Below are positions 35,587 through 44,887 of a stretch of 64,000 nucleotides of DNA, one piece after another. Below the pieces are notes generated by a model that searched no databases, was not told the origin of the DNA, and saw only the letters and a program-made list of their open reading frames with translations. Position numbers and translations under genes: made by a program. The DNA is from a virus, in the IMG/VR virus record IMGVR_UViG_3300032331_000813, positions 20,466 to 84,465 of that record. The stretch is one strand, 5' to 3'. Each line of letters starts with the position of its first letter. The first letter of the stretch is position 1.

Positions 35587-36529
35587 TATTATTGATGTTG
35601 CAGATTTAGATTGCATCTATCTAAGCTATGATGAGCCACAGAAGGAAGAGTTTTGGCTTAAGATTAAAAATATGATACCGTGGGCTAAACGTGTAGATGG
35701 AGTTAAAGGCTCTGACGCTGCACATAAAGCAGCAGGCAAAGCTAGCGACACGGAACGATTCATTCTAATTGATGGTGATAATATGCCCGAAGAAAGTTTC
35801 TTCAATATGCAATTAGATTTTAGCAATAAGGATTCTAAATTTAAATTGGCTCAGTTTCGTTGGAAAGCAGTTAACAGCATCAATGGATTACGTTATGGTA
35901 ATGGTGGTATGAGTAGTTGGACAAAGACTTATGTTAGTGAAATGAAAACCCACGAAAATCAAACTGAAGGGGATATAACACGTATAGCTGATTTCTGCAT
36001 GGATAGTAAAGATAATCTATATTGGGCTATGTATGATTGCTATTCAACTACGTACCCAAACTATACTCCGTTTCAAGCATGGCGTGCTGGATTCCGTGAA
36101 GGTGTAAAGATGTGTTTAGACCGCGGCGCCAAACCTACAGTAGACCAATTCAAAGAAACTGTTGCTAGCCGTAACTTAAACAACTTAACTATCTGGCATA
36201 ATGTGGGTGCAGATGTTGAAAATGGATTGTGGGCTATATACGGAGCGAGACTCGGTACATACATGACCATGCTAACTGATTGGGAACACACAGATGTTCA
36301 GTGGTTTGATAACTATATAATAATGTGGGAAGAACAAGAATATAATAGAGATCCAGAGCGTGAAGCAACATTATTAGGTGCAGCATTACATGATAAACTT
36401 GGATTGCCAATGTGTACTTTGGGAAAAGAACAAAGTAAGTTTTTTAAACGTCATTACAATGCCGACAAACACAACCTAGGTCCACTAGTAACAGAGATGG
36501 ATGTAATTCGCAAGATAGAAGGTTGGTAA
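35573..36529 (+). CDS. GT-like protein related to the C-terminus of the 1457-residue repeat protein
   Basis: The 318-residue product has a RVDGVKGSDAAHKAAGKAS segment (about 40-60) followed by RFILIDGDNMPEESF, where DGDN sits like the DxD site of GT-A enzymes. The pair R-DG-V-G...AAH also occurs in GT25-like and procollagen-type transferases. The C-terminal domain of the repeat protein at 53484 has the same arrangement (RVDGVQGRVNSQHAAANAS, then NPVNGLKYGHQ, compare NSINGLRYGNGG), so the two are homologous. Here the acidic motif is intact, so this copy is the better candidate for activity. The acceptor is unknown. Confidence 0.6.
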   Translation: MNSNDIIDVADLDCIYLSYDEPQKEEFWLKIKNMIPWAKRVDGVKGSDAAHKAAGKASDTERFILIDGDNMPEESFFNMQLDFSNKDSKFKLAQFRWKAVNSINGLRYGNGGMSSWTKTYVSEMKTHENQTEGDITRIADFCMDSKDNLYWAMYDCYSTTYPNYTPFQAWRAGFREGVKMCLDRGAKPTVDQFKETVASRNLNNLTIWHNVGADVENGLWAIYGARLGTYMTMLTDWEHTDVQWFDNYIIMWEEQEYNRDPEREATLLGAALHDKLGLPMCTLGKEQSKFFKRHYNADKHNLGPLVTEMDVIRKIEGW

Positions 36530-37923
36530 TGAGCAATGAACAACAACGAATAAAAGACATTAAGATCAAGATTGAAAATGAAGTAGGTTCTACTTTCTGT
36601 CTTGCCAAATGGCATCATGTCACGATGTATTTGCAATCAGGTGAAACACATAGTTGTTATCATCCCAAACCGCATAAAATCCCTTTAAGGGAACTTAAAG
36701 ACAATCCGTCTGCATTACATAATACTTTAGAAAAAAAGACTGAACGTAAGTTAATGCTTGAAGGGGAGAAACCTTCGGGATGCCAGTACTGCTGGAACAT
36801 TGAAGCAATGGGCCCAGACTATATTAGTGACCGTCATATTCGTAATGCATCTATCTTTACAGAAGAACGATATGAGCAAACTGTTAAGGGACCTTGGGAT
36901 CAGAATATTAACCCAGAATACTTAGAGATTAATTTTGGTAACGAATGTAACTTCAAATGCGGTTACTGTCACCCAAAGTATAGTACAAGTTTCTACAATG
37001 AAATAAAAACTAACGGTCCTGTTAATACAGTAAAGAATCATCGTTGCGACATTGATTGGATGAGACTATATCAGCGTGAAGAAGAAAATCCGTACGTTGA
37101 TGCATTTTGGCAATGGTGGCCTGAATTACGCAAGACATTGAACATCATGCGGGTTACAGGTGGCGAGCCTACTATGCACACTAGCACTTGGAAATTATTG
37201 AAAGAGATTGACCAAGACCCTATGCCTTGGTTAGAGTTGAACATCAATAGCAATTTAGGCACTAAAACTAGTCTAGTTGAAAAACTAAGTGATAGTGTAA
37301 AGACGCTATGTGATGATAAAAAGATTCGTGCTTTCAAGTTATTCACTAGCATGGATACATGGGGTCAACGTGCTGAATATATTCGCACTGGTTTAGATTT
37401 AGAATTATGGGAAAAAAATTTCCACACCTACTTAACTAGAACTGATAGCCCAATCACGTTTATGATTACCTTCAACATTTTTAGTGTGACTACCTTTAAG
37501 TCATTGCTAGAGAAAATGTTAGAATGGAGAAATCAATATGGATGGTATGATGATATAAAAAGCCATCGTGTTCGTTTTGATACACCTTATTTGCGTGATC
37601 CAATTCAATACGATATGAATATTCTTCCTAAAGAAGAATTCATGCCTTACATGCACGAATCATTAAAATTTATGGAAGACAACTTAGACGATAATGCTAG
37701 CAATAAGTTTACTACGGTAGAATATGAAAAGTTCAAGCGTGTAGTAGATTACATGGCAGAGACAGTTTATCCAGAAAACAAACTGGTTGAAGGTCGCAGA
37801 GATTTTTATAATTGGTTCAACGAATTAGATGAGCGTAGGGATACAGATATGTTATCTATTTTTCCAGAGTATATAAAGTTCTATAGATTATGTCAAGAAG
37901 CTAATCAGTTAAATCCATTATGA
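36529..37923 (+). CDS. Radical SAM enzyme with N-terminal twitch domain (copy 1)
   Basis: The protein has 464 residues from the ATG at 36529, which overlaps the preceding stop as TAATG; an in-frame TTG six bases upstream is less likely. Radical SAM signature CNFKCGYC at C140, C144 and C147, followed by VTGGEPTMH, the GGE SAM-binding motif. The N-terminal 90 residues hold C24, C43 and the pair C85/C88 (GCQYC), fitting an auxiliary Fe-S twitch domain placed before the core, as in N-terminal-twitch radical SAM proteins. The substrate is unknown. It is the first and most divergent of four such genes in a row and may act on a sugar or peptide. Confidence 0.8.
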   Translation: MSNEQQRIKDIKIKIENEVGSTFCLAKWHHVTMYLQSGETHSCYHPKPHKIPLRELKDNPSALHNTLEKKTERKLMLEGEKPSGCQYCWNIEAMGPDYISDRHIRNASIFTEERYEQTVKGPWDQNINPEYLEINFGNECNFKCGYCHPKYSTSFYNEIKTNGPVNTVKNHRCDIDWMRLYQREEENPYVDAFWQWWPELRKTLNIMRVTGGEPTMHTSTWKLLKEIDQDPMPWLELNINSNLGTKTSLVEKLSDSVKTLCDDKKIRAFKLFTSMDTWGQRAEYIRTGLDLELWEKNFHTYLTRTDSPITFMITFNIFSVTTFKSLLEKMLEWRNQYGWYDDIKSHRVRFDTPYLRDPIQYDMNILPKEEFMPYMHESLKFMEDNLDDNASNKFTTVEYEKFKRVVDYMAETVYPENKLVEGRRDFYNWFNELDERRDTDMLSIFPEYIKFYRLCQEANQLNPL

Positions 37924-39152
37924 ATAAAAACTATAGATTAAATGAAAGTAAAACTTTTTGTATGGCACCTTGGGTGCATTTGCATACTAATCCCAGTGGA
38001 GTTGCTGCCCCGTGCTGCATAGCACAATCATGCTCAACCTTCGACGGTGTAGGAAATGCAAAATCTCAATCATTAATGGAGTTAGTAAATTCTCCTAAAA
38101 TGAAACAATTGCGTTTAGACATGCTAAACGATGTTAAAAATCCTGAATGTGCAACTTGTCACAATATAGAAGAATATGAAATACAAAGTAGTAGAGAGCA
38201 TTTAAATATAGATTGGGGAAAAACATACTATGATGAATGTATTGAAGATACACTATCAGATGGTTCTTTAACTGAATTTAAAATGCGATACTTTGATATC
38301 AGATTTAGTAATATTTGTAATTTCAAATGTAGGTCTTGTGGTTCCTCATTCAGTAGTCAATGGGAACAAGAAGATTTAAAAAATAACTTAGTATATGCTA
38401 GAACGATACCAAAAAATGATAATAAAAATTTCTTAAATGATGTAGTTGATCAAATTCAATATATGGATCAAGCATACTTTGCAGGCGGTGAGCCATTGAT
38501 AACAGAAGAACATTATATCTTGTTGGAAGAAATGATCAAACAAGATAAAACAAATATAAAATTACGGTATAATACTAACTTGAGTAATTTAAAGTTTAAA
38601 GACAAAGATTTACTTGGGTTGTGGAAGCATTTTAAAAATGAAATAATGATCTCAGCTAGTATAGACCACTATGGTGAACGTGCAGAATATATACGGCACG
38701 GAACTGATTGGGCAACAGTTGAAAATAATTTCAAAATAATACGTAAATTGCCATATCTGAAGTTACAAATGCATTCTGTATTGAGTGTGTTTAACATGTT
38801 AACTATGCATGAATTTTATCAATATTTGGTTGACAACCAGTTATATGATAAGAAAAATTACCCTAACACAATATATAATTTAGATATTCCCGAAATATTA
38901 TCATGTAATATATTGCCACCGGAATACAAAGAAAAAGGAAAGTATAGTTTAGAAATGGTTGTATCAATGCTATCAAAGCAAAAATTTAGAAAATATCATA
39001 TTGATATGATAAAAAACGTAATTCCAAAAGCGTTAGCTAATGACACATGGGAAGATAAGAAAGAAGAATTTAGAAACGAGATACATAGATTAGATAAAAT
39101 ACGAGGGGAAGATTTTAGTAAAACTTTTCCAGAACTAGCAGGATTACTATGA
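37920..39152 (+). CDS. Radical SAM enzyme with N-terminal twitch domain (copy 2)
   Basis: A 410-residue protein. The twitch segment opens KTFCMAPWVHLHTNPSG (C14), then PCC (C32, C33) and ECATC (C77, C80). The radical SAM triad is C133, C137 and C140 (NICNFKCRSC), followed by FAGGEPLITEEHY. A later YNTNLSNLKFKD strand and SIDHYGERAEYIRHG stretch are shared with copies 3 and 4. It overlaps both neighbours by ATGA. These enzymes use SAM and [4Fe-4S] clusters to make a 5'-deoxyadenosyl radical; the auxiliary cluster may bind substrate. The substrate is not evident from sequence. Confidence 0.82.
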   Translation: MNKNYRLNESKTFCMAPWVHLHTNPSGVAAPCCIAQSCSTFDGVGNAKSQSLMELVNSPKMKQLRLDMLNDVKNPECATCHNIEEYEIQSSREHLNIDWGKTYYDECIEDTLSDGSLTEFKMRYFDIRFSNICNFKCRSCGSSFSSQWEQEDLKNNLVYARTIPKNDNKNFLNDVVDQIQYMDQAYFAGGEPLITEEHYILLEEMIKQDKTNIKLRYNTNLSNLKFKDKDLLGLWKHFKNEIMISASIDHYGERAEYIRHGTDWATVENNFKIIRKLPYLKLQMHSVLSVFNMLTMHEFYQYLVDNQLYDKKNYPNTIYNLDIPEILSCNILPPEYKEKGKYSLEMVVSMLSKQKFRKYHIDMIKNVIPKALANDTWEDKKEEFRNEIHRLDKIRGEDFSKTFPELAGLL

Positions 39153-40375
39153 ACAAAGAATATCTATTAAACGAAAGTAAAACTTTCTGTATGTTTCCCT
39201 GGGTGCATTTAAATGTTACTCCTAAAGGAGATATCTACCCCTGCTGTAGTAATGACTATACAGTACCATTTGGTAACACTAAACAAACTAGCCTTAAAGA
39301 AGCATTTAACAACGAACAGATGAAGCAATTGCGTTTGGATATGTTGAATGACAAACCAAACAAGATATGTAACTTCTGCTACAAGCACGAAGAAGCAGGG
39401 CCTCATAGTTTTAGAAACTATAGCAAAGAACACTTTGCTAAACACTTTGATACAACTGTTCCTACTACACAAGCTGACGGAACTGTTCCTGACTTTAAGA
39501 TGCATTACTTTGACATACGTTTTAGTAACATATGCAATTTCAAATGCAGAACATGTGGAAGTGAATTCAGTAGTCAATGGGGAGCAGAGATGCGAGCCAA
39601 TCATGATCCAAAGCATCCTATCGTTATCCATGCTGATGAAAAGGGTAATCTATTACGTGAAGTATTAGAACAAGTAGAACATATTGACCTAGCATACTTT
39701 GCAGGCGGTGAACCAACGCTAACAGAAGAACATTATCTGATGTTAGAAGAAATGATTCGCAAAGGTCGCACAGACATTACACTACGTTACAATACAAACG
39801 CTAGTAATATCAAGTTTAAAGACTATGACTTGCTAGACATGTGGAAACACTTTAAAAAGATTGAGTTAAGTTGTAGTATTGACCATTATGGAGAACGTGC
39901 AGAATGGTTGCGTCATGGAACTGACTGGGGATTGGTTGAAAGTAATCTACTAAAGTTTCGTGATTTAGATTATGTTTCGTTTCAATTGAATACAGTATTC
40001 TCAATATTCAATTACTCAACTATTGGTGAATTTTATTCTTATCTAAAAAGTAAGGGTATTATTCGCAGAGATGATTGGTATCATAGTCTCTACTTAGCAG
40101 TTCATCCTAGCTATTATAGTGGTAAGAGTTTACCCAAAGAACTAAAAGTCGAAGCAGCAAGTAAAGCATTAGCCTGGGCACAGAATAACGAGGGCGACGG
40201 TACATCATTGTCCCGCTTAGTAACCGATGCGGTTAATTTTGCCAAAGAAGATGATTCTTGGGGAGCAAATAAACAAACTTTTATGTTACACACAGGGTCA
40301 AGTGATAGGATACGCGGGGAAAGTTTATGGAAAACATTCCCTGAATTAAATAAATTACAAGAGTTGATGGAGTAA
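39149..40375 (+). CDS. Radical SAM enzyme with N-terminal twitch domain (copy 3)
   Basis: The 408-residue product is the closest paralogue of the preceding gene, with identical layout: twitch cysteines C14, C32, C33, C74 and C77 (KTFCMFPWVHLN, YPCC, ICNFC); radical SAM triad C129, C133 and C136; then FAGGEPTLTEEHY and IDHYGERAEWLRHGTDWG. Conserved order with diverged ends suggests duplication followed by change in substrate or step. It starts with ATGA overlap. Confidence 0.82.
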   Translation: MNKEYLLNESKTFCMFPWVHLNVTPKGDIYPCCSNDYTVPFGNTKQTSLKEAFNNEQMKQLRLDMLNDKPNKICNFCYKHEEAGPHSFRNYSKEHFAKHFDTTVPTTQADGTVPDFKMHYFDIRFSNICNFKCRTCGSEFSSQWGAEMRANHDPKHPIVIHADEKGNLLREVLEQVEHIDLAYFAGGEPTLTEEHYLMLEEMIRKGRTDITLRYNTNASNIKFKDYDLLDMWKHFKKIELSCSIDHYGERAEWLRHGTDWGLVESNLLKFRDLDYVSFQLNTVFSIFNYSTIGEFYSYLKSKGIIRRDDWYHSLYLAVHPSYYSGKSLPKELKVEAASKALAWAQNNEGDGTSLSRLVTDAVNFAKEDDSWGANKQTFMLHTGSSDRIRGESLWKTFPELNKLQELME

Positions 40376-40377
40376 AA

Positions 40378-41655
40378 ATGCAAGACCCAATCGTAGTAGA
40401 AAATTTAGTTAAACATGGTAAACACTTTTGTGTATTACCTTGGGTACATTTTCATTCATGGCCCGATGGTAAGGTAATGCCTTGTTGCGTTGCGGATAGC
40501 AATATGCCCGTAGCATCAATAAAAAACAATGAATCTATTATTCAGATGATGAATAGTGAAGATTACAAGAAGATGCGTACTAAAATGCTGAACGATGAAC
40601 CAGTCGAAGCCTGCAAGCGTTGTTATGATTTAGAAATTATGGGCACATGGACAATGCGTCAAAGTCATAACAAGCGCAGGGGACTTGAGTATGTAGATAT
40701 GATTTCAAAAAACACAACCAAAGATGGTAGTCTAACTGAATTCAAAATGAAGTATATGGACTTGCGTTTTAGTAACATGTGTAATATGAAATGTCGTAGT
40801 TGTGGTCCTGGATGCAGTAGCCTTTGGGCACAAGAGTTTGTGGACGAGAGGGGTGTTGACGTTTACGAGGAATATTTCAAAACTAGAAAAGTTGTAATCA
40901 ACGCTTCTGAAGAAATGGGTTTTATGGACAAACTAAAGCCTTATCTTAAAGACGTACTAGAAGTTTATTTTGCAGGCGGGGAGATTATTATCACTCCTGA
41001 ACACTATGAATGTTTAGATTATTGGATTGAAAATGGCTTAACTAAACAAGTTGAGTTGACTTATACTACTAACTTTAGTTCATTGAAATACAAAGATAAA
41101 GACTTGATTGGGTATTGGAAGAAGTTTCCGCAATTAAAAATATGGGCTAGTTTAGATGCTGAAGGTAAAGTAGCAGAGTCTATCCGCAAGGGAACAGACT
41201 GGGAGCGCATCGTTAAAAATATGAAAACTCTTAAAGAACAAGTTCCTCATGCACAGTTTCAAATTACTCCAACTATAAGTATATGGAATGTTTTTGATTT
41301 CCCTGACTTCTTTGATTACATGGTAGATGAAGGGTTTATCGATGTTCGTAGCAGCAGTCCTAGATTTAACCTAGCAACTAATCCATGGTATGCAAATATT
41401 ATGATATTACCAGTATCGGTTAAGCGTAGACTGATTGAATTATATCGGGTATATGCTGAAAGATATGAAAATGTAAATCAAGACATTGCCAATGGATTTA
41501 GAATGATTATATATAACTTAAATGTAGGTGATGAGAACAAAGGCGGTATATTAGAGTTTAAAAAATTCAATGATGAATTAGATGAATTTAGAAATGAAAA
41601 ACTAGAAGATATTGTTACGGGACTTAAAGAGGTATATGCATGGGCAGAAAGCTAA
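40378..41655 (+). CDS. Radical SAM enzyme with N-terminal twitch domain (copy 4)
   Basis: A 425-residue protein. Twitch cysteines C18 (KHFCVLPWVHFHSW), C36/C37 (MPCC) and C79/C82 (ACKRC). Radical SAM triad C135, C139 and C142 (NMCNMKCRSC), then YFAGGEIIITPEHYE; the usual GGEP reads GGEI here, a small departure from the motif. SLDAEGKVAESIRKGTDWE replaces the HYGERAEYIRHG stretch of copies 2 and 3. It is 2 nt downstream of copy 3 and overlaps the next gene by 16 nt. Function as for the other copies: unknown radical chemistry, likely in the same pathway. Confidence 0.8.
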   Translation: MQDPIVVENLVKHGKHFCVLPWVHFHSWPDGKVMPCCVADSNMPVASIKNNESIIQMMNSEDYKKMRTKMLNDEPVEACKRCYDLEIMGTWTMRQSHNKRRGLEYVDMISKNTTKDGSLTEFKMKYMDLRFSNMCNMKCRSCGPGCSSLWAQEFVDERGVDVYEEYFKTRKVVINASEEMGFMDKLKPYLKDVLEVYFAGGEIIITPEHYECLDYWIENGLTKQVELTYTTNFSSLKYKDKDLIGYWKKFPQLKIWASLDAEGKVAESIRKGTDWERIVKNMKTLKEQVPHAQFQITPTISIWNVFDFPDFFDYMVDEGFIDVRSSSPRFNLATNPWYANIMILPVSVKRRLIELYRVYAERYENVNQDIANGFRMIIYNLNVGDENKGGILEFKKFNDELDEFRNEKLEDIVTGLKEVYAWAES

Positions 41656-42611
41656 TAGCTATTGAAGCCCCAGAACCATATTTGGCAATTACGTGGCAAG
41701 TTAACAATTACTGTAATTTTAAATGCAGTTATTGTAATCCGGGCAATTGGGGCGGGACTGATGTAAATGATGGCAACACCGATTTATACATCAAAAATTT
41801 AGAAACGATAATCAATCGTTACAAAGATGTAGGCTATAAAAACTTTAAGTTTTTCTTTAGTGGTGGAGAACCTACTGCATGGCGCAACTTCATACCAATT
41901 TGTGAATGGTTATACAATGAGTTACCACACGCTACATTAGCAGTTAATACAAACTTAAGTCGTCCATTGAAATGGTGGGAAAAGAATCATCACTTGTTTG
42001 ACGATGTGGTTGCTAGTTTTCACGTAGAGTTTGCAGATAAACAACGTTATGAAGAAAATAGTATATTCTTATGTGACAAGGTAAACTACCTAGCTACTAA
42101 AATGCTATTGCATGAAGAAAAGTTTTGGGAAGTAGTTGAGTTCGGTAAGCATTTGAAAACAGTAATGCCAAACTACTTCTTAGAGTGGACTCCGTTGTTT
42201 GATGAGATGAGTGTAAATGCAGGTCCATGGTCATATAAAGATTCAACTAAAACTCAATTTATAAATGACTGTACCTCTGAACATCATCAGTCTAAACCAA
42301 AACCAAACAAAAGAACAAATTTCACCGTCAGCTATAATAAATATGATGACAATCATACTGAAGTATGTAATAGTAATGAAGTAATTGTTGCTGGTAATAA
42401 TTTCTTTAAGGGTTGGCAATGTAATGTAGGTGATGCAATTTTTATTAATCCAACGGGAGAAATGAGTTTAGCAAGTTGCGGAATGGGCGGTAACGTAGGG
42501 CATATATTGAAAGATATAAAACGTGTTGGTCCCAAACAAATAATGTGTGCCAAAGAACATTGTCATTGTGGCACCGATATTATTATACCTAAGTATTTAA
42601 AAAATGAATAA
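41640..42611 (+). CDS. Radical SAM enzyme without N-terminal twitch domain
   Basis: The product has 323 residues. The SAM-cluster motif comes early at C25, C29 and C32 (NYCNFKCSYC), with FFFSGGEPTAW as the SAM-binding motif. The C-terminal part has several cysteines (WQCNVGD, LASCGMGG, IMCAKEHCHCG), consistent with a C-terminal auxiliary cluster of SPASM/twitch type. This is the opposite domain order to the four genes upstream, so it is a separate subfamily. It overlaps the upstream gene by 16 nt and the downstream gene by 8. The substrate is unknown. Confidence 0.8.
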   Translation: MGRKLIAIEAPEPYLAITWQVNNYCNFKCSYCNPGNWGGTDVNDGNTDLYIKNLETIINRYKDVGYKNFKFFFSGGEPTAWRNFIPICEWLYNELPHATLAVNTNLSRPLKWWEKNHHLFDDVVASFHVEFADKQRYEENSIFLCDKVNYLATKMLLHEEKFWEVVEFGKHLKTVMPNYFLEWTPLFDEMSVNAGPWSYKDSTKTQFINDCTSEHHQSKPKPNKRTNFTVSYNKYDDNHTEVCNSNEVIVAGNNFFKGWQCNVGDAIFINPTGEMSLASCGMGGNVGHILKDIKRVGPKQIMCAKEHCHCGTDIIIPKYLKNE

Positions 42612-43908
42612 TATTAAAATAGTTTACAGTTGGATTGGACCAAAAGGTCCAATCATGAATACAGAATTACCTAACATATTGTGTTTTGCTAATGTGACAA
42701 CAGATGTGACTGTCAATTCACAAAAATTTTGGGCAGATGGTTTATATCATAGCGTATTTTTAAATACTGAACCATATCAATTAGCATCTACTATAGATAT
42801 AAACGAGAATGATACTTTCATATATCCGTTTACGTTAGCATGGAGGCATTCTATGACAACGTATTTTACTCCATTCAATGGTATATTAGAATACTCACAC
42901 ACCCCTGATAATATAATACATCAAGTTCGTACACATAAGGGCTATTTTTTATTAGAATATGCAGTTGAGGCTTTCATTAGGCCGGACCATTTGAGTTTGA
43001 TTCATACTTATTTCAAAAATTATGATATTCCCTTATGTAAAGTAATATATATTACTGGATGCATGAATGCATTAGAGAGATATGAGGTTTGGTGCCAGCA
43101 AAACGGTATACCTGATACTCCAAAAGATAGAATTAAATTAGTATCTTACCCTACTAGTAGGTACAATTTAGCAAGCCATATGTTAAATAACACTGAACCA
43201 AATTACAATACAGAGTTTGTTCCTGATAAATTATTTCTATCTTGGAATAGAAGATTTAGACCTCACCGTACAATACTGACTCTAGCATTAGATAAATTAG
43301 AAATAGTAGATAGAAGTTACTTTAGTATGGGTAGAAATGATCCTGAATTTGGCGATCAATTATTTGAAAACAACCTGTGGGTAAATGTATATAGTCATAA
43401 TATGTTCAATCTAACCGTTGAAGACCTTAATAAGTTGTTAGTCAAATTACCTTTAATAGTAGATGGCAAAACTGAAATACATGACATGTGCATAGATAGT
43501 TTAAGTGAGGCTAGAACATTTTATCAGAACAGTTTGATAAGCATAGTTACAGAAACCAATTTTGATTTAGAAGAAGTAACCTTAACTGAAAAAGCATTTA
43601 AGCCCGCAAAAGAAAAACACCCCTTCATATTAGTGGGAGGTCAAGGATCATTAAAAGCTATGCGTGATGAAGGCTTTATGACATTTGGTCAATTTTGGGA
43701 TGAGTCCTATGACAATATAACTGATTGGCAACAACGCTTACATAAAATTATAGAAATAGCAGAACAAATTAGTAAATGGAACGATGAACAGATAATTGAC
43801 TTTAAAAGAAAAGTACAACCAATATTAGACTATAATTATAATGTATTGAAAACTAGTAGTACCAAACATGTAGCAGAAAAAATTAAAAATTTAATAGGAA
43901 ATACATAA
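42604..43908 (+). CDS. Putative glycosyltransferase-like protein
   Basis: The 434-residue protein has LFLSWNRRFRPHR in the middle (about 210-222) and, near residues 310-370, a conserved end: ISIVTETNF, LTEKAFKPAKEKHPFILVG, then GFMTFGQFWDESYD. The TEK.F...HPFI.VG arrangement is like the nucleotide-binding C-terminal lobe of GT-B enzymes such as fucosyltransferase-like families. The same end occurs in the oxygenase fusion at 49373 (SEKALQPIFYKKPFIMVG, GFKTFGDFWDESYD), so this phage carries two. Sugar donor and acceptor are not known. Overlap with the neighbours keeps it in the operon. Confidence 0.6.
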   Translation: MNNIKIVYSWIGPKGPIMNTELPNILCFANVTTDVTVNSQKFWADGLYHSVFLNTEPYQLASTIDINENDTFIYPFTLAWRHSMTTYFTPFNGILEYSHTPDNIIHQVRTHKGYFLLEYAVEAFIRPDHLSLIHTYFKNYDIPLCKVIYITGCMNALERYEVWCQQNGIPDTPKDRIKLVSYPTSRYNLASHMLNNTEPNYNTEFVPDKLFLSWNRRFRPHRTILTLALDKLEIVDRSYFSMGRNDPEFGDQLFENNLWVNVYSHNMFNLTVEDLNKLLVKLPLIVDGKTEIHDMCIDSLSEARTFYQNSLISIVTETNFDLEEVTLTEKAFKPAKEKHPFILVGGQGSLKAMRDEGFMTFGQFWDESYDNITDWQQRLHKIIEIAEQISKWNDEQIIDFKRKVQPILDYNYNVLKTSSTKHVAEKIKNLIGNT

Positions 43909-43909
43909 A

Positions 43910-44887
43910 ATGAAAAAAATATTAGTGTGTGGTGCCGGAGGATTTATAGGTTCTCATTTGGTAGAGAGTTTAAAGCAACAAAGACATTATGTCATTGGAG
44001 CTGATTTGAAATATCCTTTATATTCAGAATCACCGGCAGATGAATTTCGTATAATGGATTTGCGTAATCAAAGAATTGTAGAACAATTGATTACAAGTGA
44101 TATTGATGAAATATATCAACTTGCTGCTGATATGGGTGGCGCAGGATATATCTTTACAGGTGAACATGATGCTGACATTATGCATAATTCTGCTATGATT
44201 AATCTGAATATATTAGATGAAATGCAGAAGAAAGGTGTAAAGAATGTTTTCTATTCAAGTAGTGCATGTATGTATCCTGAGCATAATCAAACAGACCCTA
44301 ACAATCCATTACTAAGTGAAGATAGTGCATATCCAGCAGCACCTGATAGTGAGTATGGTTGGGAGAAGTTGTTTAGTGAAAGACTGTATATGTCTTACGC
44401 ACGTAACTATGGCATGCGTGTACGCATTGCACGTTTTCATAACATCTTTGGTCCCAAAGGTAGCTGGAACAATGGCAAAGAAAAAGCACCTGCTGCATTA
44501 TGTCGTAAGATAGCGATGTGCAATGAAAAAGGTTTGGTTAATGTTTGGGGTCCAGGTAATCAAACACGTAGCTTCTTGTACATTGATGAATGTATAGAAG
44601 GTATGCAACGTATTATGGCTAGTGATTGTGAATTTCCTTTAAATTTAGGTAGTGAAAGAATGATTAGTATTAATCATCTTGTATTCTTGATTGCTAAATT
44701 AGTCAATAAAAACATAGCGATAACTAACATAGATGGTCCTATGGGAGTAAGAGGTAGAAATAGTCATAACAAATTGATTAAAGAAACTATTGATTGGGCT
44801 CCTAATGAAAATCTAGAATATGGATTGATACAAACATACAATTGGATAGAAAATCAAATAAAGAACAATAAAGTAGACCATGAGTGA
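43910..44887 (+). CDS. GDP-mannose 3,5-epimerase-like NAD-dependent epimerase
   Basis: This 325-residue short-chain dehydrogenase-type epimerase has the dinucleotide motif GAGGFIGSH (8-16), then AADMGGAGYIF, SSSACMYPE with the cysteine near 119, and YGWEK with Tyr/Lys near 149-153. The cysteine after SSSA and the ADMGG element are hallmarks of GDP-mannose 3,5-epimerase, which makes GDP-L-galactose and GDP-L-gulose from GDP-D-mannose. The GRNSHNKLI stretch near the end fits the substrate site. Its length is somewhat below the plant enzyme but normal for bacteria. It gives the operon a nucleotide-sugar supply step; the GME call is good, the exact product less certain. Confidence 0.82.
   Translation: MKKILVCGAGGFIGSHLVESLKQQRHYVIGADLKYPLYSESPADEFRIMDLRNQRIVEQLITSDIDEIYQLAADMGGAGYIFTGEHDADIMHNSAMINLNILDEMQKKGVKNVFYSSSACMYPEHNQTDPNNPLLSEDSAYPAAPDSEYGWEKLFSERLYMSYARNYGMRVRIARFHNIFGPKGSWNNGKEKAPAALCRKIAMCNEKGLVNVWGPGNQTRSFLYIDECIEGMQRIMASDCEFPLNLGSERMISINHLVFLIAKLVNKNIAITNIDGPMGVRGRNSHNKLIKETIDWAPNENLEYGLIQTYNWIENQIKNNKVDHE

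Noticed and set aside
39348-39668. 106-residue plus-strand frame inside radical SAM copy 3
   Set aside because: It overlaps the cysteine motif region of a strongly supported gene in another frame and has no ribosome site.
36529-42611. The radical SAM enzymes as PqqE partners of the phage PqqA
   Set aside because: PqqE has an N-terminal radical SAM core with C-terminal SPASM; four copies here have the auxiliary domain first, and they lie 17-23 kb away inside the glycan operon. The fifth has C-terminal cysteines but no PqqE-like resemblance that I can see.
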